Part shown: in pieces, positions 8,304 to 17,700 of the stretch
Position numbering within the stretch: the first letter of the stretch is position 1
Layout: every line of letters starts with the position of its first letter
Assembly: GCF_002250655.1 (NCBI RefSeq)
Contig: NZ_NOZR01000006.1
Location: 62,001 to 126,000 of the forward strand
Reading direction: 5' to 3'
Source: Mycolicibacterium sphagni
GTDB lineage: Bacteria; Actinomycetota; Actinomycetes; Mycobacteriales; Mycobacteriaceae
DNA length: 64,000 bases
Translations under genes and position numbers: made by a program
Notes under the pieces: model-generated
Told to the model about the DNA's origin: nothing
What the model saw: the letters and a program-made list of their open reading frames with translations, nothing else
Database searches by the model: none

Positions 8304-10214
8304 CTACTCCGAGGCCTTAGCCCACCGGCCGGCGTCGCCGACGATGCCGACCGGCACCGCGCCGGTCAGGCTCACGTTCTGCACGCTTGGACCCACCGCG
8401 ACGATCGTGGTGTCCTGCAGGATCGGCAGCACGGTCGACAGGTTCCACAGCCGGGGTTCGACAAGGTTGATCACGTCGTCGATCTTTGCCGAACCATCAA
8501 GGGCGGCTTCGATATTGGGCTGAATGCTGCGATCGCAGATGCCGGTGAGGTTCGATGGCGCCTGCACCAGCGCGCCAGACTCCGGTGCTGCCACCGGTGG
8601 GGTGGTCGTCGTCGTGGCGGTCGTGCTGGGCGACGGCGACGAGCTGGATGACGAGGTCGACGACGTGCTTGCCGGTGTGCTGGTCGGCGCCGTCGGGACC
8701 GCCGTCGCCTCCAAGGCCGGGCAGCCGTAGCGGGACGCCAGCAGGGTGGCCAAGTCACCGCCGGCGGCATGCCAGCCGACGATCGCGTCGACTCGGTTGT
8801 TCACCAGCGCATCGCCGTAGAGCACCGGCGGGTCCAGCGCCAGTACGGTCGCGGCGATGCCGACGCTGCGTAACTGGTCGGCCGCGGTGTTGGCCACCGC
8901 CACCGATGTCGGGTCGTTGGCGGCCACGCCGATCACCAGCGCCAGCGTGTCGCCGTCCTTGCTGATCCGGCCGCGGGTGATCTCGGGCGGTCCCGGCGGC
9001 GGGGTGCTCGTGCGCGACCCGGCCGATGGCGGCGGTTGCAAGGGCGATTCGGTTGGTGTGCGGTCGATTTGGAAGCCGGCCTGCTCGAGCAGCTCGAGCG
9101 ACCGCTGCTTGCCCAGTGCCGGCGGCGCGGTCGGCACGTAGCCGGGATCGCTGGGGGCGCGGACCTGAGCTTGGGCCAGGGTGACGGTGTTGTCGCTACC
9201 GGCGCCCACCGCAGCAAGCAGATCGACGTCAAGCAGGCCCAGGATCGCTTTGCGCACAGCCGGATCCGACAGCTTGGGCTCGACGGCGCGCAACGTCAGT
9301 TGCATGACCCGAGGTGTGACGATCCGCCCGGTGCGCACATCCGGGATGGCCGACAGTTGCGCGAACGCAGACGAGCCACCGTGCACCTGGGCTACCTGGG
9401 TGTCGCCGTTGCGGATCGAATCCGCAAGCGCCGCAGGCGCTCCGGCGCGGCGGAACAGAATCTGGTCAGGGTGTGCGGGCGGCCCCCAGTACCGGTCGTT
9501 GCGGGCCAGCAGGATCTCGTCACGCTGCGGGTCGATGTTGTCCACCCGGAACTGGCCTGCGGTCACCGGCAGCGTACGAACCAGGCCGGCGGGGAAACCG
9601 CCCGGCACGTCCTTGACGATGTGGGCCGGCAGCAGATCGTTGAACAGCTCCCGCCAGGCCGGGTATGGCTGGGAGAAGGTGACCACCGCGGTCTTGCCAC
9701 CCTCGATCGACTGCACTCCGGTGATCAGGTCGTAGCCGGCGGGGTCCACCACGCCGGGCTGGCTGACCATCTGGCGCCAGAGGTACCAGAAGTCGTCGGC
9801 GGCGATCGGAGCGTTGTCAGTCCACGACGCTTCCGGCCGGATCTTGTAGGTGACCGTGAACGGGTTCTGGTTGGTCACCTCCGCCGACACCAGCAGCGTG
9901 GGGTCCATCTCCCAACGGGAGCCGGTCGAGGTGGCCGGGTCGGGCACCGGACGGAACGAACTGGGCAGCACCAGCGCGCTGATGGCCGCATTGACCGGTG
10001 ACTGGTCGGAGAGCAGGTGCGGGTTGAACCCGGCGCCGATCGAGTCGATCCCCATGATGATCTGGGTCGCCCGGGGCGGCAGCGGGGCGGGTGCATCCGT
10101 CGTCTCGGTGCTCTGCGGAGCGGGCGGCGGGCTGACCGTACAAGCGGCCGCGACCAGCACCGACCCAAACACAGCCAGGGCTCGCAGGCTGCGATGTCTG
10201 TCCGGCACGCACAT
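8304..10214 (-). CDS. lpqW: LpqW-type lipoprotein, family 5 solute-binding fold
   Basis: 636 residues. A signal peptide ends in the lipobox VAAAC with Cys25 as the lipidated residue, followed by a Pro/Ser/Thr linker. The body has the DppA/OppA (SBP_bac_5) pattern, for example [20 protein letters not shown] and [21 protein letters not shown] Thr/Ser/Pro-rich insertion lies around residues 500-545. In M. tuberculosis and M. smegmatis LpqW acts at the PIM4 branch point that divides polar PIM from LM/LAM synthesis rather than in peptide uptake. Assignment rests on fold plus position directly after typA, as in Rv1165-Rv1166. The GTG two codons downstream of the ATG is an alternative start. Confidence 0.88.
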   Translation of the reverse strand: MCVPDRHRSLRALAVFGSVLVAAACTVSPPPAPQSTETTDAPAPLPPRATQIIMGIDSIGAGFNPHLLSDQSPVNAAISALVLPSSFRPVPDPATSTGSRWEMDPTLLVSAEVTNQNPFTVTYKIRPEASWTDNAPIAADDFWYLWRQMVSQPGVVDPAGYDLITGVQSIEGGKTAVVTFSQPYPAWRELFNDLLPAHIVKDVPGGFPAGLVRTLPVTAGQFRVDNIDPQRDEILLARNDRYWGPPAHPDQILFRRAGAPAALADSIRNGDTQVAQVHGGSSAFAQLSAIPDVRTGRIVTPRVMQLTLRAVEPKLSDPAVRKAILGLLDVDLLAAVGAGSDNTVTLAQAQVRAPSDPGYVPTAPPALGKQRSLELLEQAGFQIDRTPTESPLQPPPSAGSRTSTPPPGPPEITRGRISKDGDTLALVIGVAANDPTSVAVANTAADQLRSVGIAATVLALDPPVLYGDALVNNRVDAIVGWHAAGGDLATLLASRYGCPALEATAVPTAPTSTPASTSSTSSSSSSPSPSTTATTTTTPPVAAPESGALVQAPSNLTGICDRSIQPNIEAALDGSAKIDDVINLVEPRLWNLSTVLPILQDTTIVAVGPSVQNVSLTGAVPVGIVGDAGRWAKASE

Positions 10215-10235
10215 CAGAGTAGCGATACGCCCGTT

Positions 10236-12134
10236 TCAGCCCCTGGTCTTGGCCCGCGCCTTCGCCCTGGCCCGGCTGGTGGCGTCGAGCTCGACCTTGC
10301 GGACCCGGACGATCTCCGGCGTGACCTCGACGCACTCGTCGCCGGCACAGAACTCCATGGCCTGTTCCAGGTCGAGCTCCAGCGGGCGGGCCAGCGTTTC
10401 CATCACGTCGGCGGTGGACGACCGCATGTTCGTGAGTTTCTTCTCGCGGGTGATGTTGATGTCGAGGTCCTCGGCGCGCGGGTTGATCCCGACGACCTGG
10501 CCCTCGTAGGTGTCCTGTCCGGGCTCGACGAAGAACTGGCCGCGGTCGGCCAGTTGGATCATTGCGAACGGCGTGATCGTGCCGGCACGGTCGGACACCA
10601 GCGAGCCGGTGTGCCGGGCCCGGATCTCCCCCGCCCACGGCCGGTAGCCGTCGAACACGGCGTTGGCGATACCGGTGCCGCGGGTCAGCGTGAGGAAGTC
10701 GGTGCGGAAACCGATCAGGCCGCGGCTGGGCACGATGAAATCCATCCGCACCCATCCGGCGGCGTGGTTCGTCATCTCTTCCATGCGGCCCTTGCGCGCT
10801 GCCATCAGCTGCGTGATGGCACCGACGAACTCGTCGGGACAGTCGATGGTCATCGCTTCGAACGGCTCGTGCAGCTTGCCGTCGATGGTGCGCGTCACGA
10901 CCTGGGGCTTGCCGACGGTCAGCTCGAAACCTTCGCGGCGCATCTGCTCGACGAGCACCGCCAGGGCCAGCTCACCACGGCCCTGCACCTCCCAGGCGTC
11001 CGGGCGGCCGATGTCGACGACCTTGATCGAGACATTGCCGACCAGCTCAGAATCCAAGCGGCTCTTGACCATTCGCGCGGTCAGCTTGTGGCCGGAGACC
11101 TTGCCGGCCAGCGGCGAGGTGTTGGTGCCAACGGTGACGGAGATCGCGGGCTCGTCGACGGTGATCCGCGGCAGCGCGTGGGCGTGGTCCGGATCAGCCA
11201 GCGTGTCACCGATCATGATCTCCGGGATGCCGGCGACGGCGACGATGTCACCGGCGATGGCCTCGTCGGTCGGGGTGCGCTCGACGCCCTCGGTCACCAG
11301 CAGCTCGGTGATCTTGGCTCCTGAGATGACGGGGTGGCCGTCGACCTCACGCATCCAGGCCACCTGCTGGCCCTTGCGGATGCGGCCCTTGTAGATGCGG
11401 ATCAGCGCGAGCCGGCCGAGGAACGCCGACGCGTCGAGGTTGGTCACCAGGGCCTGCAGCGGCGCCTCGGGGTCGCCCTGCGGCGGCGGGATGTGCTCGA
11501 GCAGGACGTTGAACAGCGGGTCGAGGTTCTCGCCGTCGGGATTCTCGCCGTTGGAGGGTTGGGTGGTGCTGGCGATGCCGGCGCGGCCGGATGCGTACAG
11601 CGTCGGCAGGTCGAGTGCCTTCTCGGCGGCGGCCTGCGCTTCTTCGTCGAGATCGGAGGCGACGTCGAGCAGCAGATCGTGGCTCTCTTCGACGACCTCG
11701 GCGATCCGGGCGTCGGGCCGGTCGGTCTTGTTGACCACCAGGATCACCGGCAGATGCGCGGCCAGTGCCTTGCGCAGCACGAAACGGGTCTGCGGCAGCG
11801 GACCTTCCGAGGCGTCGACCAGCAACAACACCCCGTCAACCATGGAAAGGCCGCGTTCCACCTCACCGCCGAAGTCGGCGTGACCGGGGGTGTCGATGAC
11901 GTTGATCACAGTCATCGACCCATCCGGGTGCTGGCGGTGCACGGCGGTGTTCTTCGCCAGGATGGTGATGCCCTTTTCCTTCTCCAGGTCACCGGAGTCC
12001 ATCAGGCGTTCGATGGTGTCGTCACCGCGGTGCGTCAACGCTCCTGACTGCCGCAACATGGCGTCCACCAGCGTGGTCTTGCCGTGGTCGACGTGCGCCA
12101 CGATGGCCACATTGCGGAAGTCCTGATTGCTCAC
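10236..12134 (-). CDS. typA: Translational GTPase TypA/BipA
   Basis: Ribosome-associated GTPase of the EF-G family, involved in stress adaptation and late ribosome assembly. 632 residues from a GTG at 12134; a much longer open frame upstream belongs to the neighbouring gene in another frame. Motifs: G1 AHVDHGKTT (residues 13-21), G2 region KGITILAKNTAV, G3 DTPGHADFGGEVER, G4 NKTD. The TypA-specific C-terminal region (for example GLIGFRTDFLTLTRGTG) and a Lys/Arg/Ala-rich tail are present. The GTGA overlap with the upstream YrhK-like gene (12131-12134) suggests translational coupling. lpqW follows after 21 bp. Confidence 0.97.
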   Translation of the reverse strand: MSNQDFRNVAIVAHVDHGKTTLVDAMLRQSGALTHRGDDTIERLMDSGDLEKEKGITILAKNTAVHRQHPDGSMTVINVIDTPGHADFGGEVERGLSMVDGVLLLVDASEGPLPQTRFVLRKALAAHLPVILVVNKTDRPDARIAEVVEESHDLLLDVASDLDEEAQAAAEKALDLPTLYASGRAGIASTTQPSNGENPDGENLDPLFNVLLEHIPPPQGDPEAPLQALVTNLDASAFLGRLALIRIYKGRIRKGQQVAWMREVDGHPVISGAKITELLVTEGVERTPTDEAIAGDIVAVAGIPEIMIGDTLADPDHAHALPRITVDEPAISVTVGTNTSPLAGKVSGHKLTARMVKSRLDSELVGNVSIKVVDIGRPDAWEVQGRGELALAVLVEQMRREGFELTVGKPQVVTRTIDGKLHEPFEAMTIDCPDEFVGAITQLMAARKGRMEEMTNHAAGWVRMDFIVPSRGLIGFRTDFLTLTRGTGIANAVFDGYRPWAGEIRARHTGSLVSDRAGTITPFAMIQLADRGQFFVEPGQDTYEGQVVGINPRAEDLDINITREKKLTNMRSSTADVMETLARPLELDLEQAMEFCAGDECVEVTPEIVRVRKVELDATSRARAKARAKTRG

Positions 12135-12751
12135 GGCCCTGATTCTGGCAGCGTGGGTGCCCTTTTGCGAAAACGAGGAAGGATCAGCAGCGCTGCAGCG
12201 AGGAAGCACAGTGCCCCGATGAAGGTGCCGACGTTGGCTGCCAGCGCGTCCTCGGTGATGCCGGTACGCCGCACGAACGCCCCCACCGCCGAGACGCCGA
12301 AGGCGATGGATCCGATCATGTTGATCCACTCTGCCTGCCAGTCCCGCGAGCCCAGCGCGATCAGACCGATCGCGATTGAGGCCGCGGCCACCCCGAGTGC
12401 CGCACTCACCAGAAAGGCGATCGAACCGAAGGCGTCCGGCGCCCAGACGTAGTGGCGGCGAACCGCCGTCGCGTGTGCCGACACCGCGGTGCCGGTGCTG
12501 ATGTTGAACAGCACGGTGCCGGCGAATTGGATTGCCGCCGAAAGCCATTCCAGCTTTGGCTTGCTGAGCATCAGTTGCATCCAGGCCGCGCTGGTGAAGA
12601 ACCAGGAGCCGATGAAGCACAGCCAGTTGGTGGCACCCGCTCCTGCGGCGGCTGAGAAGCCCGGCACGGTGGCCGCGGCGAAGAACGCCGAGCCGATGGC
12701 GAAAAGCCAGCACTGCCGCGACAACGTCGCGCACGTCCCCACGCTCGGCAT
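12131..12751 (-). CDS. YrhK-like membrane protein
   Basis: 206 residues, six to seven hydrophobic segments, with sequences such as WLFAIGSAFFAAATVPGF and FIGSWFFTSAAWMQL that recall the YrhK family (small membrane domain, function unknown). The ATG at 12751 is the first in frame. The stop overlaps the typA start by four bases, so it is the leading gene of a typA-lpqW operon. It has no counterpart at this position in M. tuberculosis, where narGHJI occupies the interval between mutT2 and typA. Confidence 0.75.
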   Translation of the reverse strand: MPSVGTCATLSRQCWLFAIGSAFFAAATVPGFSAAAGAGATNWLCFIGSWFFTSAAWMQLMLSKPKLEWLSAAIQFAGTVLFNISTGTAVSAHATAVRRHYVWAPDAFGSIAFLVSAALGVAAASIAIGLIALGSRDWQAEWINMIGSIAFGVSAVGAFVRRTGITEDALAANVGTFIGALCFLAAALLILPRFRKRAPTLPESGP

Positions 12752-12827
12752 TCCATCAGCCGATCCACATCAGACGCAAACCCCGCGGAGCTAACCTGAA
12801 GTCATCGCCGTCAATTGGAGGTCTGAC

Positions 12828-13100
12828 ATGGCGGTTTACGAAGTTCTCACCATCGCGCTCATCGTCGTGCTGGGCACTGCCGCCACCGCAGGGATCTATC
12901 TCGGGCTGCTCAACTGGATCGGCGCGGCCTATATCGTGCGCTGTGCGGCCTGCCGGCACCTGACGGTCTCGTCGAACCGTGACCAGCCGCAGTCGTGTGC
13001 GCACTGCCGCCATCCGGTTCTGATGCATCCGGTGCACGCCGTCCATCACCCACGACAATTCGCCGATGTGCGAGTCGTGAGTGACTCACTGAGGCACTAG
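12828..13100 (+). CDS. Small membrane-anchored zinc-ribbon-like protein
   Basis: 90 residues. A single membrane helix (about residues 5-28) is followed by CAAC (39-42) and CAHC (about 57-60), the spacing of a small zinc ribbon, and then a His-rich stretch (HPVHAVHHP). An ideal ribosome binding site (ggaggt, eight bases before the ATG) supports the start. Its stop overlaps the 3' end of the convergent P450 gene by four bases. The function is unknown; metal binding is inferred from the cysteine pattern only. Confidence 0.75.
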   Translation: MAVYEVLTIALIVVLGTAATAGIYLGLLNWIGAAYIVRCAACRHLTVSSNRDQPQSCAHCRHPVLMHPVHAVHHPRQFADVRVVSDSLRH

Positions 13101-14347
13101 GGCGTCGCGAGTACCGTTCCACTGGAAACCGGTGCCGTCGGAGTGAATTCGACGGGCATCGCTTCGAGCCCACTGACGAAGTTGGCGGGCCGCAGCGGCA
13201 GATGTGCGTCGTCGGCCAGCCGCAGGTCCGGCAGCCGGGCCAGCACCCGCCGGGTCATGGCGGTCAGCTCCAGGCGAGCCAGCTGGTTACCCAAGCAGAA
13301 GTGAGTGCCGAAGCCGAAGCTGACGTGGTTGTTGGGGTGGCGGTCGATGCGGAACACATCTGGGTCGCCGAACACCGTCTCGTCGAAGTTCGCCGACTCG
13401 AACAGCAGCAGAATCTTCTCTCCGGCATGCAGTCGGGTGCCGTGAAAGTCGGTGTCGCCGGTCAGCGTTCGGCACATGTTCTTGATCGGCGAGGTCCAGC
13501 GCAGCATCTCCTCCACCGCGGCGGGCAGCAGTTCGGCGTCGCCGCGCAGCGCCTCCCACTGTTCGGGGTGGCGGGTCAACGCAGCGGTGCCCCCAGACAG
13601 TGTGTGGCGCGTGGTCTCGTCACCGCCGATGAGGATCAGCAGTGTCTCGGCCAGGATCTGCTCGTCGGTGAGCCGCTGGCCGTCGACCTCGGCGGAGATC
13701 AGGACGCTGACCAGATCGTCGGCCGGCTCCCGGCGGCGTGCCGCGACGAAGTCGCCCATGAACTGGTTGTAGGCGAACAGCGCATTGGCCGCCATGGTCA
13801 GCGACTCTTCGGAGGCCACCGAACTCAGCGCCACCACCATGTCGTCAGACCACGCGAGCAGGGTGGCATGGTCTTGCGGTGCCACGCCGAGCATGTCGCC
13901 GATGACGGCCATCGGCAGCGGCGCGGCGAGATCGCGGACGAAGTCACACTCGCCGCGCTCACACACCGCGTCGATCAGCGTATCGCAGAGTGTCTCAATG
14001 GAATTCAGCTTGGCTTGGACGCGCTTGCGGGTGAAGCCCGCGTTGACCAGTTTGCGGCGCAGCAGGTGCGCGGGATCGTCCATGTCGATCATGTGCGGCA
14101 GCGGCGGCGTGGTGGGCCGGATGCCGCCGGCGTTGGAGAACAGTTCGGGCTGGCGCTCGGCGTCGATCACCGCGCGATAGGTGGCGGCGGCAGCCAGGCC
14201 GTTGCGGTCTCGGAAGACCGGCTGGTGTTCGCGCATCCAGCGGTACGCATCGCGCGCCTGACCGCTGGCATAAAACCGGCCGTCGGTCAGATCGACGCCG
14301 GCGGTGACGTCCGTGAGCACGCCCAGATCATAGGGCGAGATGCTCAC
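13097..14347 (-). CDS. cyp142: Cytochrome P450, CYP142-type steroid C26/27 hydroxylase
   Basis: 416 residues. P450 landmarks: I-helix GGDETT (residues 241-246), K-helix EMLR (280-283) and heme loop FGFGTHFCLG with the axial Cys351. Long identical stretches to what I remember of M. tuberculosis CYP142A1 (for example RRKLVNAGFTRKRV, LLILIGGDETTRHTLSGG, LLLFESANFDE) make this the best match. CYP142 oxidises the cholesterol/cholestenone side chain to start its beta-oxidation. The GTG at 14347 overlaps the mutT2 stop (GTGA), indicating coupling to mutT2. In M. tuberculosis cyp142 sits in the KstR-controlled cholesterol cluster near Rv3518c, so its place here is unusual. No KstR-type box was seen just upstream. 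Confidence 0.88.
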   Translation of the reverse strand: MSISPYDLGVLTDVTAGVDLTDGRFYASGQARDAYRWMREHQPVFRDRNGLAAAATYRAVIDAERQPELFSNAGGIRPTTPPLPHMIDMDDPAHLLRRKLVNAGFTRKRVQAKLNSIETLCDTLIDAVCERGECDFVRDLAAPLPMAVIGDMLGVAPQDHATLLAWSDDMVVALSSVASEESLTMAANALFAYNQFMGDFVAARRREPADDLVSVLISAEVDGQRLTDEQILAETLLILIGGDETTRHTLSGGTAALTRHPEQWEALRGDAELLPAAVEEMLRWTSPIKNMCRTLTGDTDFHGTRLHAGEKILLLFESANFDETVFGDPDVFRIDRHPNNHVSFGFGTHFCLGNQLARLELTAMTRRVLARLPDLRLADDAHLPLRPANFVSGLEAMPVEFTPTAPVSSGTVLATP

Positions 14348-14733
14348 CCCCCAAGGCGTTTCGCGAGCTCCGGCAACCACGCCCGGTCCGCCGGAACCCA
14401 ATCCAGCGAATTCAGCTCGGCGGCGTGTACCCAACGCAGCGCGCCGTGGTCATGCGGGTGCAGGGCACCCCCGGTGTGGGTGACCAGATAGGCCCGCAGG
14501 ATCAGCAACCCGCCGATCGGCACGTCGGCGCCGAGACGTTCCCCGACAGCCACGTCGACCCCGAGTTCTTCACGGAGTTCCCGCACCAGCGCCTCGGCCT
14601 CGGTCTCTCCCGGGGCCACCTTGCCGCCCGGCAACTCCCACAGGCCCGCGAGGTCCGGCGGCCGCTGGCGCTGTGCCACCAGAAGCGTCGTGCCGGAGAT
14701 CAGCGCTCCGGCGACGACAATCTGAACAGGCAT
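14344..14733 (-). CDS. mutT2: MutT2-type NUDIX hydrolase
   Basis: 129 residues. The Nudix box is complete: Gly, five residues, Glu, seven residues, REL-x-EE-LG (GKVAPGETEAEALVRELREE). The N-terminus MPVQIVVAGALI and the C-terminal WVPADR resemble Rv1160 (MutT2), a sanitising enzyme reported to act on 8-oxo-dGTP/oxidised dCTP derivatives. The ATG at 14733 is chosen because it gives this conserved N-terminus; an ATG seven codons upstream is less likely. It is followed by the P450 with a GTGA overlap and preceded by the PGRS gene 40 bp upstream. Confidence 0.9.
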   Translation of the reverse strand: MPVQIVVAGALISGTTLLVAQRQRPPDLAGLWELPGGKVAPGETEAEALVRELREELGVDVAVGERLGADVPIGGLLILRAYLVTHTGGALHPHDHGALRWVHAAELNSLDWVPADRAWLPELAKRLGG

Positions 14734-14773
14734 GGCGTGTGACGGTACCGCCACCCGCCATGCCCGTTCGGGA

Positions 14774-17700
14774 TTACACGTCGTTGTTGACGACGGTCAG
14801 CTCGTAGCCGCTCGTCTTCCAGGAGGACAGGAAGGCCGCCAACGACACCTGCATGCCCGCACCCATGGGCTCGTCTTGGGCGTTGGCCGCCGAGCTGTCA
14901 TTGACCGTCACGATGCCTTTGGTGAGATCCACGGCGATCACGACGATTTCGTGGTCGAGGTCGGTGTAATTCGGGTTGCTCGACTCCCCCCCATTCGGGA
15001 TGGCATTCCACATCAGCGACGCCGAGATGGTCACCATCGTGGCGTTGCCGTAGGCGAGGTTGGCCTGCAGGTCCGACATCGCCTGCGGGCTGTCCTTGTA
15101 GTGGTAGGTGTTCGCCGTCAAGCCGAACTTCTCGGCCATCAGCGCCACCGCATCCTTCACCGCGACGCCATCGGCGGTGTTCTCATCGAGGTACATCTTC
15201 GCCCCGGGTCGCACCACACTGTTGAGCTCCTGCGCGTAAGCGACCATGTCGGCCTCGCTCGGCCGATACCGGCCCGCGGTGGCCTGGGCTACCGCAGCAC
15301 CGGCGGCGTTGAGCGTGCAGTTCGAGTAGCTCTGGTTGACGATCGCATACTGCGAGTTGGACGTGAGGCCGTAGACGCCGTTGCCGAGCACCTGGACGGT
15401 GAACGTCTGCTGGACGGTGTCGGGCTTCGCCAGTCCCAACTGGATGGCCGCGTAGTGCAGCGCGTTCTGCAGCGTCCCCAACGGTCCGGACAGCTGAGCA
15501 CCGGCACCGTTGCTGGCGACGATGGTGAAGGTGTCCGTCACTCCCGGAGTGACCAGTTGCGAGTTGGGTGTGTAGGTGTAGGCGCCGGTCGCCGGGTTGA
15601 AACTCGTGAGCTCGCCATACTTGGGTCCACTCGCGATTGAGTATGTGACCTTGTAGCCGTTGTGGCTCTCGCCGGAGAGCTGCCCACTGATGGCGCCGGT
15701 GTTCGGATCCTGGGGATCGGCGTCGTTCGTGACGCTGGGCGCGCTGTTGAAGAAGATGTAGTTCAGCCTGTCGACCAGCCCCGTCCACAGCGACTGCATC
15801 GTGGCCTGCGGTGTGGCCGACGCCGAGGCCGACGCGCGTGTCGTGGAGACGTCCGCTGCGGCCGACACCGCGGCGGCCGACACGATGACACCGGGGGTGC
15901 CCCGGTCTCCGGAATCGCCATTGGGACCGGTGTTCCCATAGAAGCCGCTGGTCCCGAACTGACCGCCGTTGCCGCCCTGGCCAAAGCCGCCTCCCATCCC
16001 GCCATCCGGGCCGCCATTGCCGCCATTGCCGCCGTCGCCGCCGCGAGCGCCGACACCTGCAAGACCGGTGAACGCGGTGTTCCCACCGGTGCCGCCCTTG
16101 CCTCCGGCACCGCCGGCACCACCGCTGGCGCTGCTCTTGGTGGTGCTGCTGGCGCCACCCGTGCCACCGTTGCCGCCGGTACCTCCGGCACCTGCGACGC
16201 CGCCGGTGCCACTGCCGTAGCCGCCCGCGCCGCCCGCGCCGCCCGCGCCGCCCGTCCCGCCTTCACCCGCGGAGTTGATGGTCGTCTCCGCTCCGCCGTC
16301 GCCGCCGGCGCCACCCTGGCCGCCCTTCCCCCCGGTACCGCCGACCGCGGTGGCGTCGTTGGTCGAGCCACCCCAGCCGCCCTGGCCGCCGTCGCCACCG
16401 GTACCGCCGGCGCCCGATGTGCCGGCGTCGCCGTTCGACGAGAAGACGAAGAAGTAGCGGCCGCGCCCCCCGGCACCGCCGGTGGCTCCGCCGTCGCCGC
16501 CGCGACCGCCGGTCCCGCCGTCGCCACCGGGGACGCCGTCGCCGGTGTTGACAGTTTCCGCGCTCTTGACGTTGTAGCCCTTGCCGCCGCTGCCTCCGGT
16601 GCCACCGGCACCGCCCGATCCGCCGTCGCCACCGGCACCGATGATCAGGCTGCCGTTGCCGCCGTTGCCGCCGGAGCCACCCTGCCCGCCCGGTGAGCCA
16701 TCGAGTCCGTAGATCCGAGTGATCACACCGTTGCTGCCCGGGGTGCCGGCCTGTCCCACTCCGCCGTCACCGCCGCTGCCACCGCCGCCCACGATCGAGA
16801 GCAGTCCGACGTTGCCACCGTTGCCACCGTTGCCGCCGCCGTCGCCGCCCACGCCGCCGTCGCCACCGTTGCCCGCCCAGAGGCCCCCGGTGCCGCCATC
16901 TCCGCCCCGGCCGCCGTGGTAAGTCCCGTAACCCTGGACGGGGCTGTTGCCGCCCACGCCGCCGGCGCCCCCGTTCGAGAAGATCGCCAGGGCTCCGCCG
17001 TTTCCGCCGTGACCGCCTTGACCACCGTTGGCGGCATTGCCGCCCACTCCACCCACGCCGCCGGTGCCGTACAGCGACAGGAGTCCGGTGTTGCCACCGT
17101 GCCCGCCGGTACCGCCCGTGCCGTCCTCCGGAATCGCCGCGCCGCCCTCGCCGCCGGCGCCGCCGCTGCCGGTCAGCAAACCACCGGTGCCGCCGCGACC
17201 GCCGGTGCCGCCCGTCCCGCCAGGAACGATGGAATCTGCGCCGGTTCCACCCGCACCACCGGCACCGCCATCGCCGAACAAGCCCGCCGACCCACCGGCA
17301 CCGCCGGTCGCGCCCGCCGACACGATGTCCGCACCCACACCGCCCGCGCCGCCATTACCGCCGACGAGGCCGCCCGCACCACCGTTACCGCCGCGACCGG
17401 CGTTGACCGTCGCGATGCCGGCGCCACCAGCGCCGCCGTTGCCGAAGACACCGGCTGCGCCGCCGTTGCCACCGTTGTAGCCGTCGCCGCCGCTGCCGAA
17501 GATGCCGCCGTTGCCACCCTTGCAAGCCGTTGTCCCAGTGCAGGTCTCGGCCGTCCACGAGTAGCCGTTGCCGATGATGATCCCACCGTTGGGATGTTGG
17601 GCGGTGCCGTTGCCGAAGTAGAAGCTGACCAGCGATTCCCACGCGGCGTTGGCTTGGGCCTGAGGCGATGCCGCTGCCTTGGCCTGGACGGCGGCGGACG

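Noticed and set aside
12135..12734. N-terminal extension of typA by 200 codons
   Set aside because: The extension is Arg/His-rich and out of frame with a good YrhK-like membrane protein on the same strand; TypA starts at the GTG at 12134.
15900..17520. CRISPR-like repeat array
   Set aside because: Repeats are short, imperfect, continuous and coding (Gly-Gly-x); there are no unique spacers of constant length and no cas genes.
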